Shown: positions 32,443 through 40,606 of the stretch, in pieces
Layout of the letters: every line of letters begins with the position of its first letter
Numbering within the stretch: the first letter of the stretch is position 1
NCBI RefSeq assembly: GCF_014899185.1
Contig: NZ_CP045201.1
Coordinates: forward strand, 1,906,501-1,970,500
Source of the DNA: Pseudooceanicola spongiae
GTDB lineage: Bacteria; Pseudomonadota; Alphaproteobacteria; Rhodobacterales; Rhodobacteraceae
Length of the DNA: 64,000 nt
Direction of reading: 5' to 3'
Notes under the pieces: model-generated
What the model saw: only the letters and a program-made list of their open reading frames with translations
Databases searched by the model: none
What the model was told of the DNA's origin: nothing
Translations under genes and position numbers: made by a program

Positions 32443-34479
32443 TCAGAGGTCCTTCACGAGCCGGAGCGCGTCGTAAATCGCCGCATGGGTGTTGCGACTG
32501 GCCACGGCATCGCCGATGCGGAACAGCCGGAACGCCCCATCGGGGTTGGTGGCGACAGTCTGTGCATGCCCCGCGATCAGCGCCTGGTAGTCCACTTCGC
32601 CGAGGTTGAGGCTCTGCGGTTTCAGCGCGAAATAGAGATCATCGAGCGGACGGGTACCGTGGTTGACCACCACCTGATCGACCAGACGCACCCGCACCGC
32701 GTCGCCATAATCGCTGCCGACGGTGGCTTCGAGCTGATTGCCCGAGACGGCCACCGATTTCAGCCGCCAGGTCACGGTGAAGGTCGTTTCGCGCCCCTGA
32801 AGGCTGCGCATGTAGGGCACGAGGTTCATCGCCATGACCTCGGGTGCAAAGCTGCGATCGGGCGTCATGATCTCAACCTTCGCGCCAGTCGCCGAGATCA
32901 GATCAGCCGCCTGAATGCCCGCATTGTCACCCGCATCATCATAGACCAGAACATTGGTGCCCGGTTTGACATCGCCCGCCAGAATATCCCAGGCGGAGAC
33001 GACATGTTCGTTTCCAGCCTCCAGAACCTCGGTATGGGGAAGGCCCCCCGTGGCGATGATCACCTCGTCAGGCCGGGTCGCGAGGATATCGTCTTCGTTG
33101 GCGAAGGTGTTGAAATGAAAGGTGACATCGTGCTTGGCGCATTGCATCATCCGCCAGTCGATGATCGAGATCATCTCGCGGCGACGCTCCTGCAGGCTGG
33201 TCAGGCGAATTTGGCCGCCCGGCTTGGCGGCAGCCTCAAACACGGTCACGGCATGGCCACGCTCGGCCGCGACGCGGGCGGCTTCCAGACCGGCGGGACC
33301 GGCGCCGACGATGGTGATGCGCTTCTTGACCTCTGCCACAGGGATCGTCTGCGGCATCGTTTCCTCGCGCCCGGTCGCGGCATTGTGGATGCAGAAGGCC
33401 AGACCGCCCTGATAAATCCGGTCGAGACAGTAGTTGGCCCCGACGCAGGGGCGAATGTCATCTTCGCGCTTCTCGCGGATTTTGCGCACGATATGGGGAT
33501 CGGTCATATGGGCGCGGGTCATGCCGATCATGTCGACCTTGCCCGCGGCGATGGCATGGCGGGCGGTCGCCACGTCCTGAATCTTGGCGGCGTGGAAGGT
33601 GGGAAAGTTCGTCGCCTTTCGGATCTCGCCCGCGAAATCGAGATGCGGCGCGCTTTTCATGCCCTGGATCGGGATGACATCGGTCAGGCCCGCATCGGTG
33701 TCGATATGGCCCCGCACGACGTTGAGGAAATCGACAAGACCACTGTCCTTGAAAAGGCGTGAGGCCTCGAAGCCGTCTTTGGCGTCAAAGCCGCCTTTCA
33801 GCAGTTCGTCGCCAGTATAGCGCACACCGACCAGAAACGCCTCGCCGCAGCGGCGACGAATTTCCGCAAGCACCTCGAAGGTAAAGCGCAGGCGATTTTC
33901 CAGGCTGCCGCCATAGGGCCCGTCGAGGTCATTGGTCAGAGGCGACCAGAACTGGTCCATCAGATGCCCGTAGGCCTGAATTTCGATCCCGTCGAGCCCG
34001 GCAGCCTGCATCCGTTCGGCCGCATCGGCGTAGTCCCCGATGATCCGGGCGATATCCCAGTCCTCCAACTTCTTGGGAAAGGATCTGTGCGCAGCCTCAC
34101 GTTCATGACTGGGCGAGACGACGGGCAACCAATCCGCCTTGTCCCATCTGGTGCGCCGCCCAAGGTGCGTCAGCTGGATCATCACCGCGCAGCCCTCGTC
34201 GTGGCAGGCATCCGAGAGCTTTTTCATGTGGCCGACGACTTCGTCTTTCCAGGCCAGAATATTGTTGAACACCGGTGGGCTGTCGCGCGCAACCGAAGCC
34301 GAGCCGGCGGTCATGGTCAGGGCGACACCCGCACGGGCGCGCTCCAGATGGTAGTTCAGATAGCGCTCCTTCGGCATGCCGTCCTCGGGATAGGCCGGCT
34401 CATGACTCGTGATCATGATGCGGTTTTTCAAGGTCAGGTGCTTGAGCTGAAAGGGCTGAAGAAGCGGATCGGTCGACAT
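32443..34479 (-). CDS. NADH:flavin oxidoreductase with Fe-S cluster (OYE/trimethylamine dehydrogenase family)
   Basis: The 678-residue enzyme has an N-terminal OYE-type FMN barrel (LLQPFQLKHLTLKNRIM, GIEIQAYGHLMDQFWSP), a Fe-S segment with CVGANYC and a later FCIHNAATGRE, and a C-terminal FAD/NAD-binding half (ITIVGAGPAGLEAARVAAERGH). Relatives include 2,4-dienoyl-CoA reductase, trimethylamine dehydrogenase and N-methylproline demethylase; the size and CVGANYC pattern are closest to the last, from memory. The second Cys of the usual CxxC pair is Ala here. ATG 34479 is chosen; the longer GTG start adds ten non-conserved residues. It diverges from a TetR gene, with a palindrome between. Confidence 0.85.
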   Translation of the reverse strand: MSTDPLLQPFQLKHLTLKNRIMITSHEPAYPEDGMPKERYLNYHLERARAGVALTMTAGSASVARDSPPVFNNILAWKDEVVGHMKKLSDACHDEGCAVMIQLTHLGRRTRWDKADWLPVVSPSHEREAAHRSFPKKLEDWDIARIIGDYADAAERMQAAGLDGIEIQAYGHLMDQFWSPLTNDLDGPYGGSLENRLRFTFEVLAEIRRRCGEAFLVGVRYTGDELLKGGFDAKDGFEASRLFKDSGLVDFLNVVRGHIDTDAGLTDVIPIQGMKSAPHLDFAGEIRKATNFPTFHAAKIQDVATARHAIAAGKVDMIGMTRAHMTDPHIVRKIREKREDDIRPCVGANYCLDRIYQGGLAFCIHNAATGREETMPQTIPVAEVKKRITIVGAGPAGLEAARVAAERGHAVTVFEAAAKPGGQIRLTSLQERRREMISIIDWRMMQCAKHDVTFHFNTFANEDDILATRPDEVIIATGGLPHTEVLEAGNEHVVSAWDILAGDVKPGTNVLVYDDAGDNAGIQAADLISATGAKVEIMTPDRSFAPEVMAMNLVPYMRSLQGRETTFTVTWRLKSVAVSGNQLEATVGSDYGDAVRVRLVDQVVVNHGTRPLDDLYFALKPQSLNLGEVDYQALIAGHAQTVATNPDGAFRLFRIGDAVASRNTHAAIYDALRLVKDL

Positions 34480-34585
34480 GTCAGATGCATTCCCAAAGTC
34501 TGCCACCACTGGCGATTGCCAGCAGATTTCTGAAAATGTTCACACCTGTCAATATAAAGTTCATTGATGTCTATTTATGCCATCT

Positions 34586-34597
34586 CAGACGTCTGAA
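34586..34597. promoter_or_regulatory. Palindrome TCAGACGTCTGA, candidate TetR operator
   Basis: A perfect 12-bp palindrome between the divergent OYE-type oxidoreductase and the TetR gene, 107 bases from the oxidoreductase start. TetR proteins usually bind such sites between divergent genes. Confidence 0.5.
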
Positions 34598-34785
34598 TGG
34601 CGGGCGGTCGCCTTTCGCCAAAGACAGCGTATCATTCTAATGGCTTGGCCTGCGTCGTTGCGCATTTGCCCTCGGACCTTTCGATGCGGGGCACGGAGAA
34701 CGCCGTACAGGGAATGGACATCAACGCACATTTTACAGACAGTGCCTGAGGCGTGCGACCCTGCACCCGCGACGCGGAGATGAAG

Positions 34786-35427
34786 ATGACGCAAGACACG
34801 GTGCAGGATCGCGGCTGGCGCGGCTCTCGGGAGCTTTGGCTGGATGCGGCCTATGACGTGCTTGTCGAGAAAGGTATCGATGCGGTGAAGATCATGCCGC
34901 TCGCCTCTGCGCTGAAGTTGTCGCGCACCAGTTTCTACTGGTTCTTCAAGGATCGCAAACAGCTTCTGGACGGCCTGCTGCAGCGATGGGAAACCACGAC
35001 CACCCATCATCTTGTGCGCGCCACCACCGAGTTTGCGGCGACCGAAACTGAGGCGATGCTGAACGTGATCTCGTCCTTCCTGTCGGATACGGATTTCGAT
35101 TCACGGCTAGAGTTGGCGGTGCGCAGCTGGGCCCAGCAGGACCCCGAGGTGCAGGACCGCCTGCAACGTGCGGATGGCGAGCGTCTGACGGCGCTTCGGG
35201 CCCTGCTGGAGACATGGGGACATTCCCCCATCGATGCGGATGTGCGGGCGCGGGCGATCTATCTGGTGCAGCTGGGTTATATCTCGACCCGCGTGCGCGA
35301 GGATATCGACGAGCGGCTGGCGCGTTTTCCGCATTATGTCGAGATCTATACCGGCAAGCGCCCCCCTGAGCATGAGATGGCCCGCTTCAAGGCCAAGATT
35401 GGTTACACGGCTGCGAAACCGGGCTGA
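34786..35427 (+). CDS. TetR/AcrR family transcriptional regulator
   Basis: The 213-residue protein has the N-terminal TetR helix-turn-helix (WLDAAYDVLVEKGIDAVKIM, LKLSRTSFYWFFKDRKQLL) and an all-helical ligand domain. ATG 34786 follows GGAGATGAAG; another in-frame ATG lies six bases earlier. It is divergent from the OYE-type oxidoreductase and may repress it. A hairpin follows the stop. Confidence 0.87.
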   Translation: MTQDTVQDRGWRGSRELWLDAAYDVLVEKGIDAVKIMPLASALKLSRTSFYWFFKDRKQLLDGLLQRWETTTTHHLVRATTEFAATETEAMLNVISSFLSDTDFDSRLELAVRSWAQQDPEVQDRLQRADGERLTALRALLETWGHSPIDADVRARAIYLVQLGYISTRVREDIDERLARFPHYVEIYTGKRPPEHEMARFKAKIGYTAAKPG

Positions 35428-35433
35428 GCTGAT

Positions 35434-35468
35434 GCCCGTCCCGACGGGGCAACCGGGTCGGGACGGGC
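35434..35468. terminator. Hairpin between convergent TetR and FAH genes
   Basis: A 12-bp perfect stem, GCCCGTCCCGAC with GTCGGGACGGGC, lies between the two convergent stop codons. No T-run follows on either side, so it may act as a bidirectional terminator or RNA-stabilising stem. Confidence 0.6.
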
Positions 35469-35475
35469 GCGCTCC

Positions 35476-36327
35476 TCAGGACTGATCGCGGATCGGGTTC
35501 GACAGGATGCCGATGCCCGAAATTTCGACCTCGATCAGATCACCGTCGGCCATGAACAGCTTGGGGTCGCGGAACAGGCCGACGCCGCTGGGTGTGCCCG
35601 TGGCAATGATGTCGCCCGGCAAAAGCTCGGTCACGATCGAGAGGTAGGCGATCAGTTCGGGGATCGAGAATGCCAGATCGCTGATCGGGGTCGATTGCAC
35701 CACCTGGCCATTGAGACGGGTTTCCATCGTCTGTGCCGCCGGGTCCGTCATCTCGTCCACAGTGACCAGCCAGGGGCCCATGGCGCCGCTGTCGACAAAG
35801 TTCTTCCCCGCCCAGAACTGCGAGGTGTGCCGCTGGTAATCGCGCACCGAGCCGTCGTTGAAGCAGCTGTAGCCCGCGACGTGGTCCATCGCGTCCGCTT
35901 CGGAAATGTCGCGGCCCCGGGTGCCGATGATGACCGCCAGTTCGCCTTCGAAATCGAACCAGTCCGAGGCGCGCGGGCGGATCATCGGGACGTCGTGGCC
36001 GACGATGGAGGACGGATAGCGGGTGAAGATCGACGGCTTGGCCGGTTTGTCGCGCCCGGTTTCCTTGATGTGGGTCATGTAGTTCAGGCCGATGCAGATG
36101 ATCTTGTCGGGGTTCGGTACCGGCGAGACCAGCGTGACATCGGACAGGGCGATCGCTTCGCCGGACTGCGCCGCCGTTGCGACCTCGGACAGGGCGCCGG
36201 CCGCGAGGACCGCGCGCAGATCGGGATATTTGCCGCGCAGCGCTGCGCCGGCATCGTGCAGCTGGCCCGCGTGCACGACCCCGTACGAGGCTGTTCCGTC
36301 TGAGGTGATGTAGGAGGATATCCGCAT
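35476..36327 (-). CDS. Fumarylacetoacetate hydrolase family protein
   Basis: The 283-residue enzyme carries the FAH C-terminal fold: KIICIGLNYMTHIKETG, KPSIFTRYPSS, DWFDFEGELAVIIG (acidic metal ligands), GYSCFNDGSVRDYQ, KNFVDSGAMGPW and GDIIATGTPSGVG. FAH-family enzymes hydrolyse or decarboxylate diketo acids formed by aromatic ring cleavage, or hydrate 2-hydroxypenta-2,4-dienoate-type intermediates. Here it is the likely downstream step after the extradiol dioxygenase. ATG 36327 follows AGGATCACAACC. One of the five IclR-type boxes lies 76 bases upstream. Confidence 0.9.
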   Translation of the reverse strand: MRISSYITSDGTASYGVVHAGQLHDAGAALRGKYPDLRAVLAAGALSEVATAAQSGEAIALSDVTLVSPVPNPDKIICIGLNYMTHIKETGRDKPAKPSIFTRYPSSIVGHDVPMIRPRASDWFDFEGELAVIIGTRGRDISEADAMDHVAGYSCFNDGSVRDYQRHTSQFWAGKNFVDSGAMGPWLVTVDEMTDPAAQTMETRLNGQVVQSTPISDLAFSIPELIAYLSIVTELLPGDIIATGTPSGVGLFRDPKLFMADGDLIEVEISGIGILSNPIRDQS

Positions 36328-36402
36328 GGTTGTGATCCTGTTACTGCGTTTCGTCACCGTGATAGGTGTGCTGTCAGGCCGGGGCCTCTGCTGCGTGGCG
36401 CA

Positions 36403-36419
36403 TGTCCACTAGATGGACA
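36403..36419. promoter_or_regulatory. IclR-type box 1, TGTCC-N7-GGACA
   Basis: TGTCC ACTAGAT GGACA, an inverted repeat 76 bases upstream of the FAH-family gene. Four similar boxes precede the other units of this island. Confidence 0.75.
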
Positions 36420-36425
36420 GTGGCG

Positions 36426-37448
36426 TCAGGAAGCGACCGCGAGGACGATCTTGCCGATGTGGCGCCCCTCCTCCATCTGGCGGTGCGCCGCTGCGGCTTG
36501 TTCCAGCGGGAAGGTCGCGGCGAGGTGCGGGCGCACCCGGGTGCCCAGCAGGGGCAAGACATCGCGGCGCAGCATCTGCGCCACCTTGGCCTTGCGCGAC
36601 AACGCCAGAGGGCGCAGCAGGGACCCGGTGATCCTGATGCGCTTGGCCATCAGCGCCTTCAGAGGGACATTCAGCGTGGCGCCGCCACCACCGGAGAGGT
36701 GGGCGATACAGCCATCGGGTGCCATCATGGCCAGATCAGCCGCCAGATGCGCCCCGGCAGAGACGTCGAGCAAGGCTGAGATCCCGACGTCGCCCGTGGC
36801 CTTCAGCACCTTTTGCGCCAGATCCGGGTCGTTATAATGGAAGGCGTCAAGGGCGCCAAAGCGCCGGGCCGCTTCGATCTTGTCGGCACTGCCAGCCGTG
36901 GCAATCACCCTGTAGCCAAGCGCTGACATGGCCTGAAGAGCCAGATGGCCGACGCCGCTGGTGCCACCATGGATCAGAGCGACGCCCGAAGTCTTCAGCT
37001 CCATCAGGGCGAAGAAGTTCCACCAGGCGGTGAACAGCGCCTCTGGCACGGCGGCGGCGTGCAGCATGTCCAGACCTTCGGGTACCGGCATCGTGACGGC
37101 GGCCTCGGCCAGAGCGAAGGGCGCATAGCCACCGCCCTGAAGCAACGCCATCACCGCATCCCCGATGCCGAACTGCGTCACACCGGCCCCGAGGGCGGCG
37201 ACATGGCCCGCCGCCTCAAGCCCCGGAACCGGCTGACCATCATGGTGAATACCCGCGGCGCGCTGGAGGCAGTCGTGGCGGTTGATCCCTGCGGCAGCGA
37301 CCCGGATCAGGATCTGGCCGGGCCCCGGCGCCGGGACGGCGACCGTGGCGGGGTGCAGAACCTCTGGCCCCCCGGCCCCGGTGATCACGATGGCGGTCTG
37401 TTCGGTTGGCAGTTTGTGGGAAATGGTCATCGGGCTATGGGCGATCAT
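36426..37448 (-). CDS. Quinone oxidoreductase-like (zinc-type alcohol dehydrogenase superfamily)
   Basis: The 340-residue medium-chain dehydrogenase lacks the catalytic zinc cysteines and matches NADPH:quinone oxidoreductase (QorA/TP53I3-like): ILIRVAAAGINRHDCLQRAG-type start, GLEAAGHVAALG, ALIHGGTSGVGHLALQAM (nucleotide binding) and HRQMEEGRHIGKIVL. It reduces quinones or enones with NADPH. AGGAGGGGGG precedes the ATG. It lies 51 bases behind the extradiol dioxygenase on the same strand and probably shares its transcript. Confidence 0.88.
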   Translation of the reverse strand: MIAHSPMTISHKLPTEQTAIVITGAGGPEVLHPATVAVPAPGPGQILIRVAAAGINRHDCLQRAAGIHHDGQPVPGLEAAGHVAALGAGVTQFGIGDAVMALLQGGGYAPFALAEAAVTMPVPEGLDMLHAAAVPEALFTAWWNFFALMELKTSGVALIHGGTSGVGHLALQAMSALGYRVIATAGSADKIEAARRFGALDAFHYNDPDLAQKVLKATGDVGISALLDVSAGAHLAADLAMMAPDGCIAHLSGGGGATLNVPLKALMAKRIRITGSLLRPLALSRKAKVAQMLRRDVLPLLGTRVRPHLAATFPLEQAAAAHRQMEEGRHIGKIVLAVAS

Positions 37449-37499
37449 GGATCCCCCCTCCTGTCAGTTTGGCGTAAATGAAGATCGCGTGGGCGGGCG

Positions 37500-38477
37500 C
37501 TATTCGCGGCGCACGACACTGTCCAACCAGGCGCAATCGGGGACCGGGTCGCCCGCGCGCCTGCCCCGTCGTGCCGCATCCATGCGCATCTCGCGCAGGC
37601 TGTCGCGTGCCGGGTCGCCTTCGGGCAGATAGAGCCGGTCATGGCCCCAGTAGCTGGGTCCGTCCGTGGTCTCATGCGGCTGCCAAGTGTCGGGATCGAT
37701 GACCCGCGCACCCCAGCCGTATTCGACGAAAAAGCCCGAGGGGCTGGTGGCGTAAAAGCTCATCATGTGGTCGTTGGAGTGACGGCCCAGCGTATAGGCG
37801 ACATTGCCGTCGGCCTGCGCCAGATCATAGCCCTGCCCGACATCATCCAGCGACTGCAGCTCAACCATGAAATGGTGCAGGCCCTTGCGACCGCTGCCCA
37901 CCATCGCAAAGCTGTGGTGGCGTCCGTTCAGGTGAAAGAAGTAGAGCTGATAGGGCTGCATGCCATAGTCGGTCACGCTGAAGCCCAGCAGATCGCGATA
38001 AAACGGCAGCAGAGCCTGCGCATCCGTGACGTGCAGGACCGCATGGCCCATCCCCAGAGTGCCGGTCTTGAAGCCCGAAATCGGACGCGCCGGCACGAAG
38101 GGGTCGGTGGCGATATGCGGCGCGCAGAACACCTCGATGTGGTTGCCATCCGGGTCGCTGAACGAGATCAGAGACCCCACCAGCCGCTGGTCGGCCAGCG
38201 CGGCGCTTTCGAGCCGCACCGCCACGCCCGCGTTTTCAAGCCGCGTGGCGAGACGATCCAGCTCGGCGGGGCTGTCGACTTCCCAGCCCATGAAGTCCAG
38301 CCCTTCGCTGCCGACATCCGTGACCATGAGGCGTTGCTTGCGGTCATCCATGCGAAAGGCGGCAGACCCCGCACCACGGTCGACCTGCTGCATGCCCAGA
38401 AGCTGCGTCGCAAAGCCGCCCCACTCCTCGGTCCGGGAGGAGCGGATGCCGATATAGCCGAGGGATTTGAGTGCCAT
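37500..38477 (-). CDS. VOC family extradiol ring-cleavage dioxygenase (BphC-like)
   Basis: The 325-residue protein has two vicinal-oxygen-chelate modules like 2,3-dihydroxybiphenyl 1,2-dioxygenase. The second module carries the iron ligands: GHAVLHVTD (His145), GLHHFMVEL (His near 201-202) and GFFVEYGWG (Glu near 252). It should open a catechol ring next to its hydroxyls (meta cleavage) with non-haem Fe(II). The ATG at 38477 is fixed by the family N terminus (MALKSLGYIGIRSSR). The IclR gene diverges from it, with a TGTCC-N7-GGACA box in between. The catechol substrate is unknown. Confidence 0.88.
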   Translation of the reverse strand: MALKSLGYIGIRSSRTEEWGGFATQLLGMQQVDRGAGSAAFRMDDRKQRLMVTDVGSEGLDFMGWEVDSPAELDRLATRLENAGVAVRLESAALADQRLVGSLISFSDPDGNHIEVFCAPHIATDPFVPARPISGFKTGTLGMGHAVLHVTDAQALLPFYRDLLGFSVTDYGMQPYQLYFFHLNGRHHSFAMVGSGRKGLHHFMVELQSLDDVGQGYDLAQADGNVAYTLGRHSNDHMMSFYATSPSGFFVEYGWGARVIDPDTWQPHETTDGPSYWGHDRLYLPEGDPARDSLREMRMDAARRGRRAGDPVPDCAWLDSVVRRE

Positions 38478-38572
38478 CAGTCGATCTCCTGCGCGGTAAG
38501 GAGGCGCGCGAGCGCCCCTGTCCCGGCATGGGTAGCGCCCTGCTGGCCCCGAGGCGCGGCCAGCGCCGCAGC

Positions 38573-38589
38573 TGTCCGCCCTATGGACA
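38573..38589. promoter_or_regulatory. IclR-type box 2, TGTCC-N7-GGACA
   Basis: TGTCC GCCCTAT GGACA lies in the divergent leader between the dioxygenase (96 bases from its start) and the IclR gene, so it could also serve autoregulation. Confidence 0.78.
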
Positions 38590-38677
38590 GACCCGAGGCG
38601 CAGAAGCCCGCAAGCCTTGTCCGGGTGCAGCATGGCCGATACCACCAGAGCAGGTGAGGCATGCGGAGGAGAAGGCC

Positions 38678-39445
38678 ATGGCGGGTTTCGGATCAGTCAG
38701 ATCGCTTGAGCGCGGCTTGCAGGTGCTGCAGGTGGTCAATCAACGCAATGGCCTGAAGGCGGCGGAAGTGGCGGCAGAAACCGGGATTCCGCGTCCGACC
38801 GTCTATCGTCTGCTGGAAACGCTGGAGGGGCTGGGTTTTGTCGGGCGCGATCATTCCTCCGACAAGTGGCGCCCGACACTGCAGACGAAATCGCTGAGCT
38901 CGGGCTTTCGCGACGAGGACTGGGTGTCACAAAGTGCCGTGCCGGAAATGGTGCGGCTGGGACGGGAAATCCTGTGGCCGCTGGATCTGGTGATCTTCAA
39001 CGACCACCGCATGGAAATCCGGGAATCGACTCATAACATCAGCCCGTATTCGATCGATCACGGCATGGTCGGTTTGATGCTGCCGGTGCTGGAGACGGCG
39101 GGCGGACGGGCTTACCTCGCGTTTTCGCAGGAAGAGGAAAGTGCCCAGACGATCCGCGGCTTGCTGGCCAAAGAGAGACAGACGCACCCGGTCATGCTGA
39201 GCGACGGGCCGCTGGAGTACGTCCTTGAGCAGTCTCGAAAGCTCGGCGTCGGTTTCCGCAGAGAAGGCTATCGACTGGCCACCCAAAGCATCTCTGCCCC
39301 GATCTTTCGCGACACACGGGTCATTGCCTGCCTGACGATCATCTGGACCGGAAGTGCCCTGTCTTTCGACAGCGCGGTCGAGCGGTATCGCGACAAGCTG
39401 GTGGCGACGGCGCGGCGGATTTCGCTGGCCCTGGAGCAGGTCTAG
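38678..39445 (+). CDS. IclR family transcriptional regulator
   Basis: The 255-residue protein has a winged helix (SLERGLQVLQVVNQRNGLKA, AAEVAAETGIPRPTVYRLLE) and an IclR effector domain (PLDLVIFNDHRMEIRESTH, MLPVLETAGGRAYLAF, GYRLATQSISAPIF). Catabolic IclR proteins such as PcaR, PobR and MhpR bind aromatic acids and switch on degradative operons. CGGAGGAGAAGG precedes ATG 38678. It is the only IclR gene in the window and sits in the middle of five inverted-repeat boxes, so it is the best candidate to read them. Confidence 0.92.
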   Translation: MAGFGSVRSLERGLQVLQVVNQRNGLKAAEVAAETGIPRPTVYRLLETLEGLGFVGRDHSSDKWRPTLQTKSLSSGFRDEDWVSQSAVPEMVRLGREILWPLDLVIFNDHRMEIRESTHNISPYSIDHGMVGLMLPVLETAGGRAYLAFSQEEESAQTIRGLLAKERQTHPVMLSDGPLEYVLEQSRKLGVGFRREGYRLATQSISAPIFRDTRVIACLTIIWTGSALSFDSAVERYRDKLVATARRISLALEQV

Positions 39446-39494
39446 CACCACGGCCGGCAGGCGCGAGCGGCAAAGCCCGCGCCCTGTCGTCAGC

Positions 39495-40505
39495 TCATTG
39501 CGCGGTGCCGGCCTTGGCGAGCGCGGCCTTGAAGGCATCGTAGATCTGCTGGCCGTTCTCTGTGTCTGCGATCCAGTCTGTCGTCGCGACCGAGACCGCA
39601 TCCTGCCACTGCGCCGCGAGGGCCGCATCCGGCGCAACAAGGTCGATGTCGTATTTACCGAGGATGCGGGCACGGGCTTCGGCCACGTTCTCATCAAAGG
39701 ATGCCCCGAAGCGCTGCGAGAAGGCCGCGCCGGAATTGGCGTCTATCGCCGCGCGGGCCGTGTCGGAGAGGCTGTCGTATTTTGCCTTGTTCATCACGAT
39801 CAGCATCGGCGTCGCGCCCAGCGGCAAATCGACATAGGTCTTGATCACCTCATCGACGCGGAAGGTCTCGATCGCGCCGAACTGCACGAACGTGCCGTCG
39901 ATCAGCCCGCGATTGATCGCTTCGGCCATGGTTGGGCCGGTGATCCCGCCGACAGGCACCGCATCCAGAGCACTGATCGCCGACAGCATGACCGGCCCCG
40001 GCGCACGCACGTTCAGGCCCTTTAGATCGCCGGGCGCCGTAATGCTGGCAGTGCTGGCAAAGCCGTTCGGAGAGGACGTCATGATGCCGATCATCTTGAA
40101 GTTCGCATAATCGCCGCTCAGCACGCCCTGTTCGTAGAGATCCCACATGGCGTCCGACCCGATGGTGGCACTCGGCACCAGAAACGGCAGTTCGGCCACG
40201 GTGCCCTCGTTGAAGCGGCCGGGCGTATAGCCCGGAATGACCCAAGCGATATCCGCGACGCCATCCTCGACCAGCTTCAGCTGTTGCGCGGGATTGCGCC
40301 CCAGAGTGCCGCCTGGAAAGATCTGGATGTCCAGTTCTCCGCCCGAGGCCGCGTTCACATCCGCCGCCCAGGGCGTGAGGATGTTCTTTGTCACATGCGC
40401 AACCGGCGGCTCGAAGCTGGACAGGCGCAGAATTTCTGCGTTGGCGCCGCTGGCCACCGTGACGATGGCAAGCGACGCGGCAAGTCCGATCCCTTTGAGT
40501 GTCAT
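39495..40505 (-). CDS. dctP: TRAP transporter substrate-binding protein (DctP family)
   Basis: The 336-residue periplasmic protein has a signal peptide (MTLKGIGLAASLAIVTVASGANA) and the DctP fold (LRLSSFEPPVAHVTKNILTP, VNAASGGELDIQIFPGGTLG, GLNVRAPGPVMLSAISALDA, the conserved Arg here). It captures an organic acid for the DctQM permease. Its gene lies after dctM with its own box, so it may be made more abundantly than the permease. The convergent IclR gene ends 49 bases away. Confidence 0.9.
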   Translation of the reverse strand: MTLKGIGLAASLAIVTVASGANAEILRLSSFEPPVAHVTKNILTPWAADVNAASGGELDIQIFPGGTLGRNPAQQLKLVEDGVADIAWVIPGYTPGRFNEGTVAELPFLVPSATIGSDAMWDLYEQGVLSGDYANFKMIGIMTSSPNGFASTASITAPGDLKGLNVRAPGPVMLSAISALDAVPVGGITGPTMAEAINRGLIDGTFVQFGAIETFRVDEVIKTYVDLPLGATPMLIVMNKAKYDSLSDTARAAIDANSGAAFSQRFGASFDENVAEARARILGKYDIDLVAPDAALAAQWQDAVSVATTDWIADTENGQQIYDAFKAALAKAGTAQ

Positions 40506-40583
40506 GATTCCCTCCCTTTTAAACGATGTATTGAGCAACACTGTGTCTGGCTTGGCGGATCCGCTCGACCGGGCTGCTCGGGG

Positions 40584-40600
40584 TGTCCACCTGCTGAACA
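40584..40600. promoter_or_regulatory. IclR-type box 3, TGTCC-N7-GAACA
   Basis: TGTCC ACCTGCT GAACA lies 79 bases upstream of dctP and 6 bases past the dctM stop. One base departs from the consensus. Confidence 0.65.
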
Positions 40601-40606
40601 GATCCC

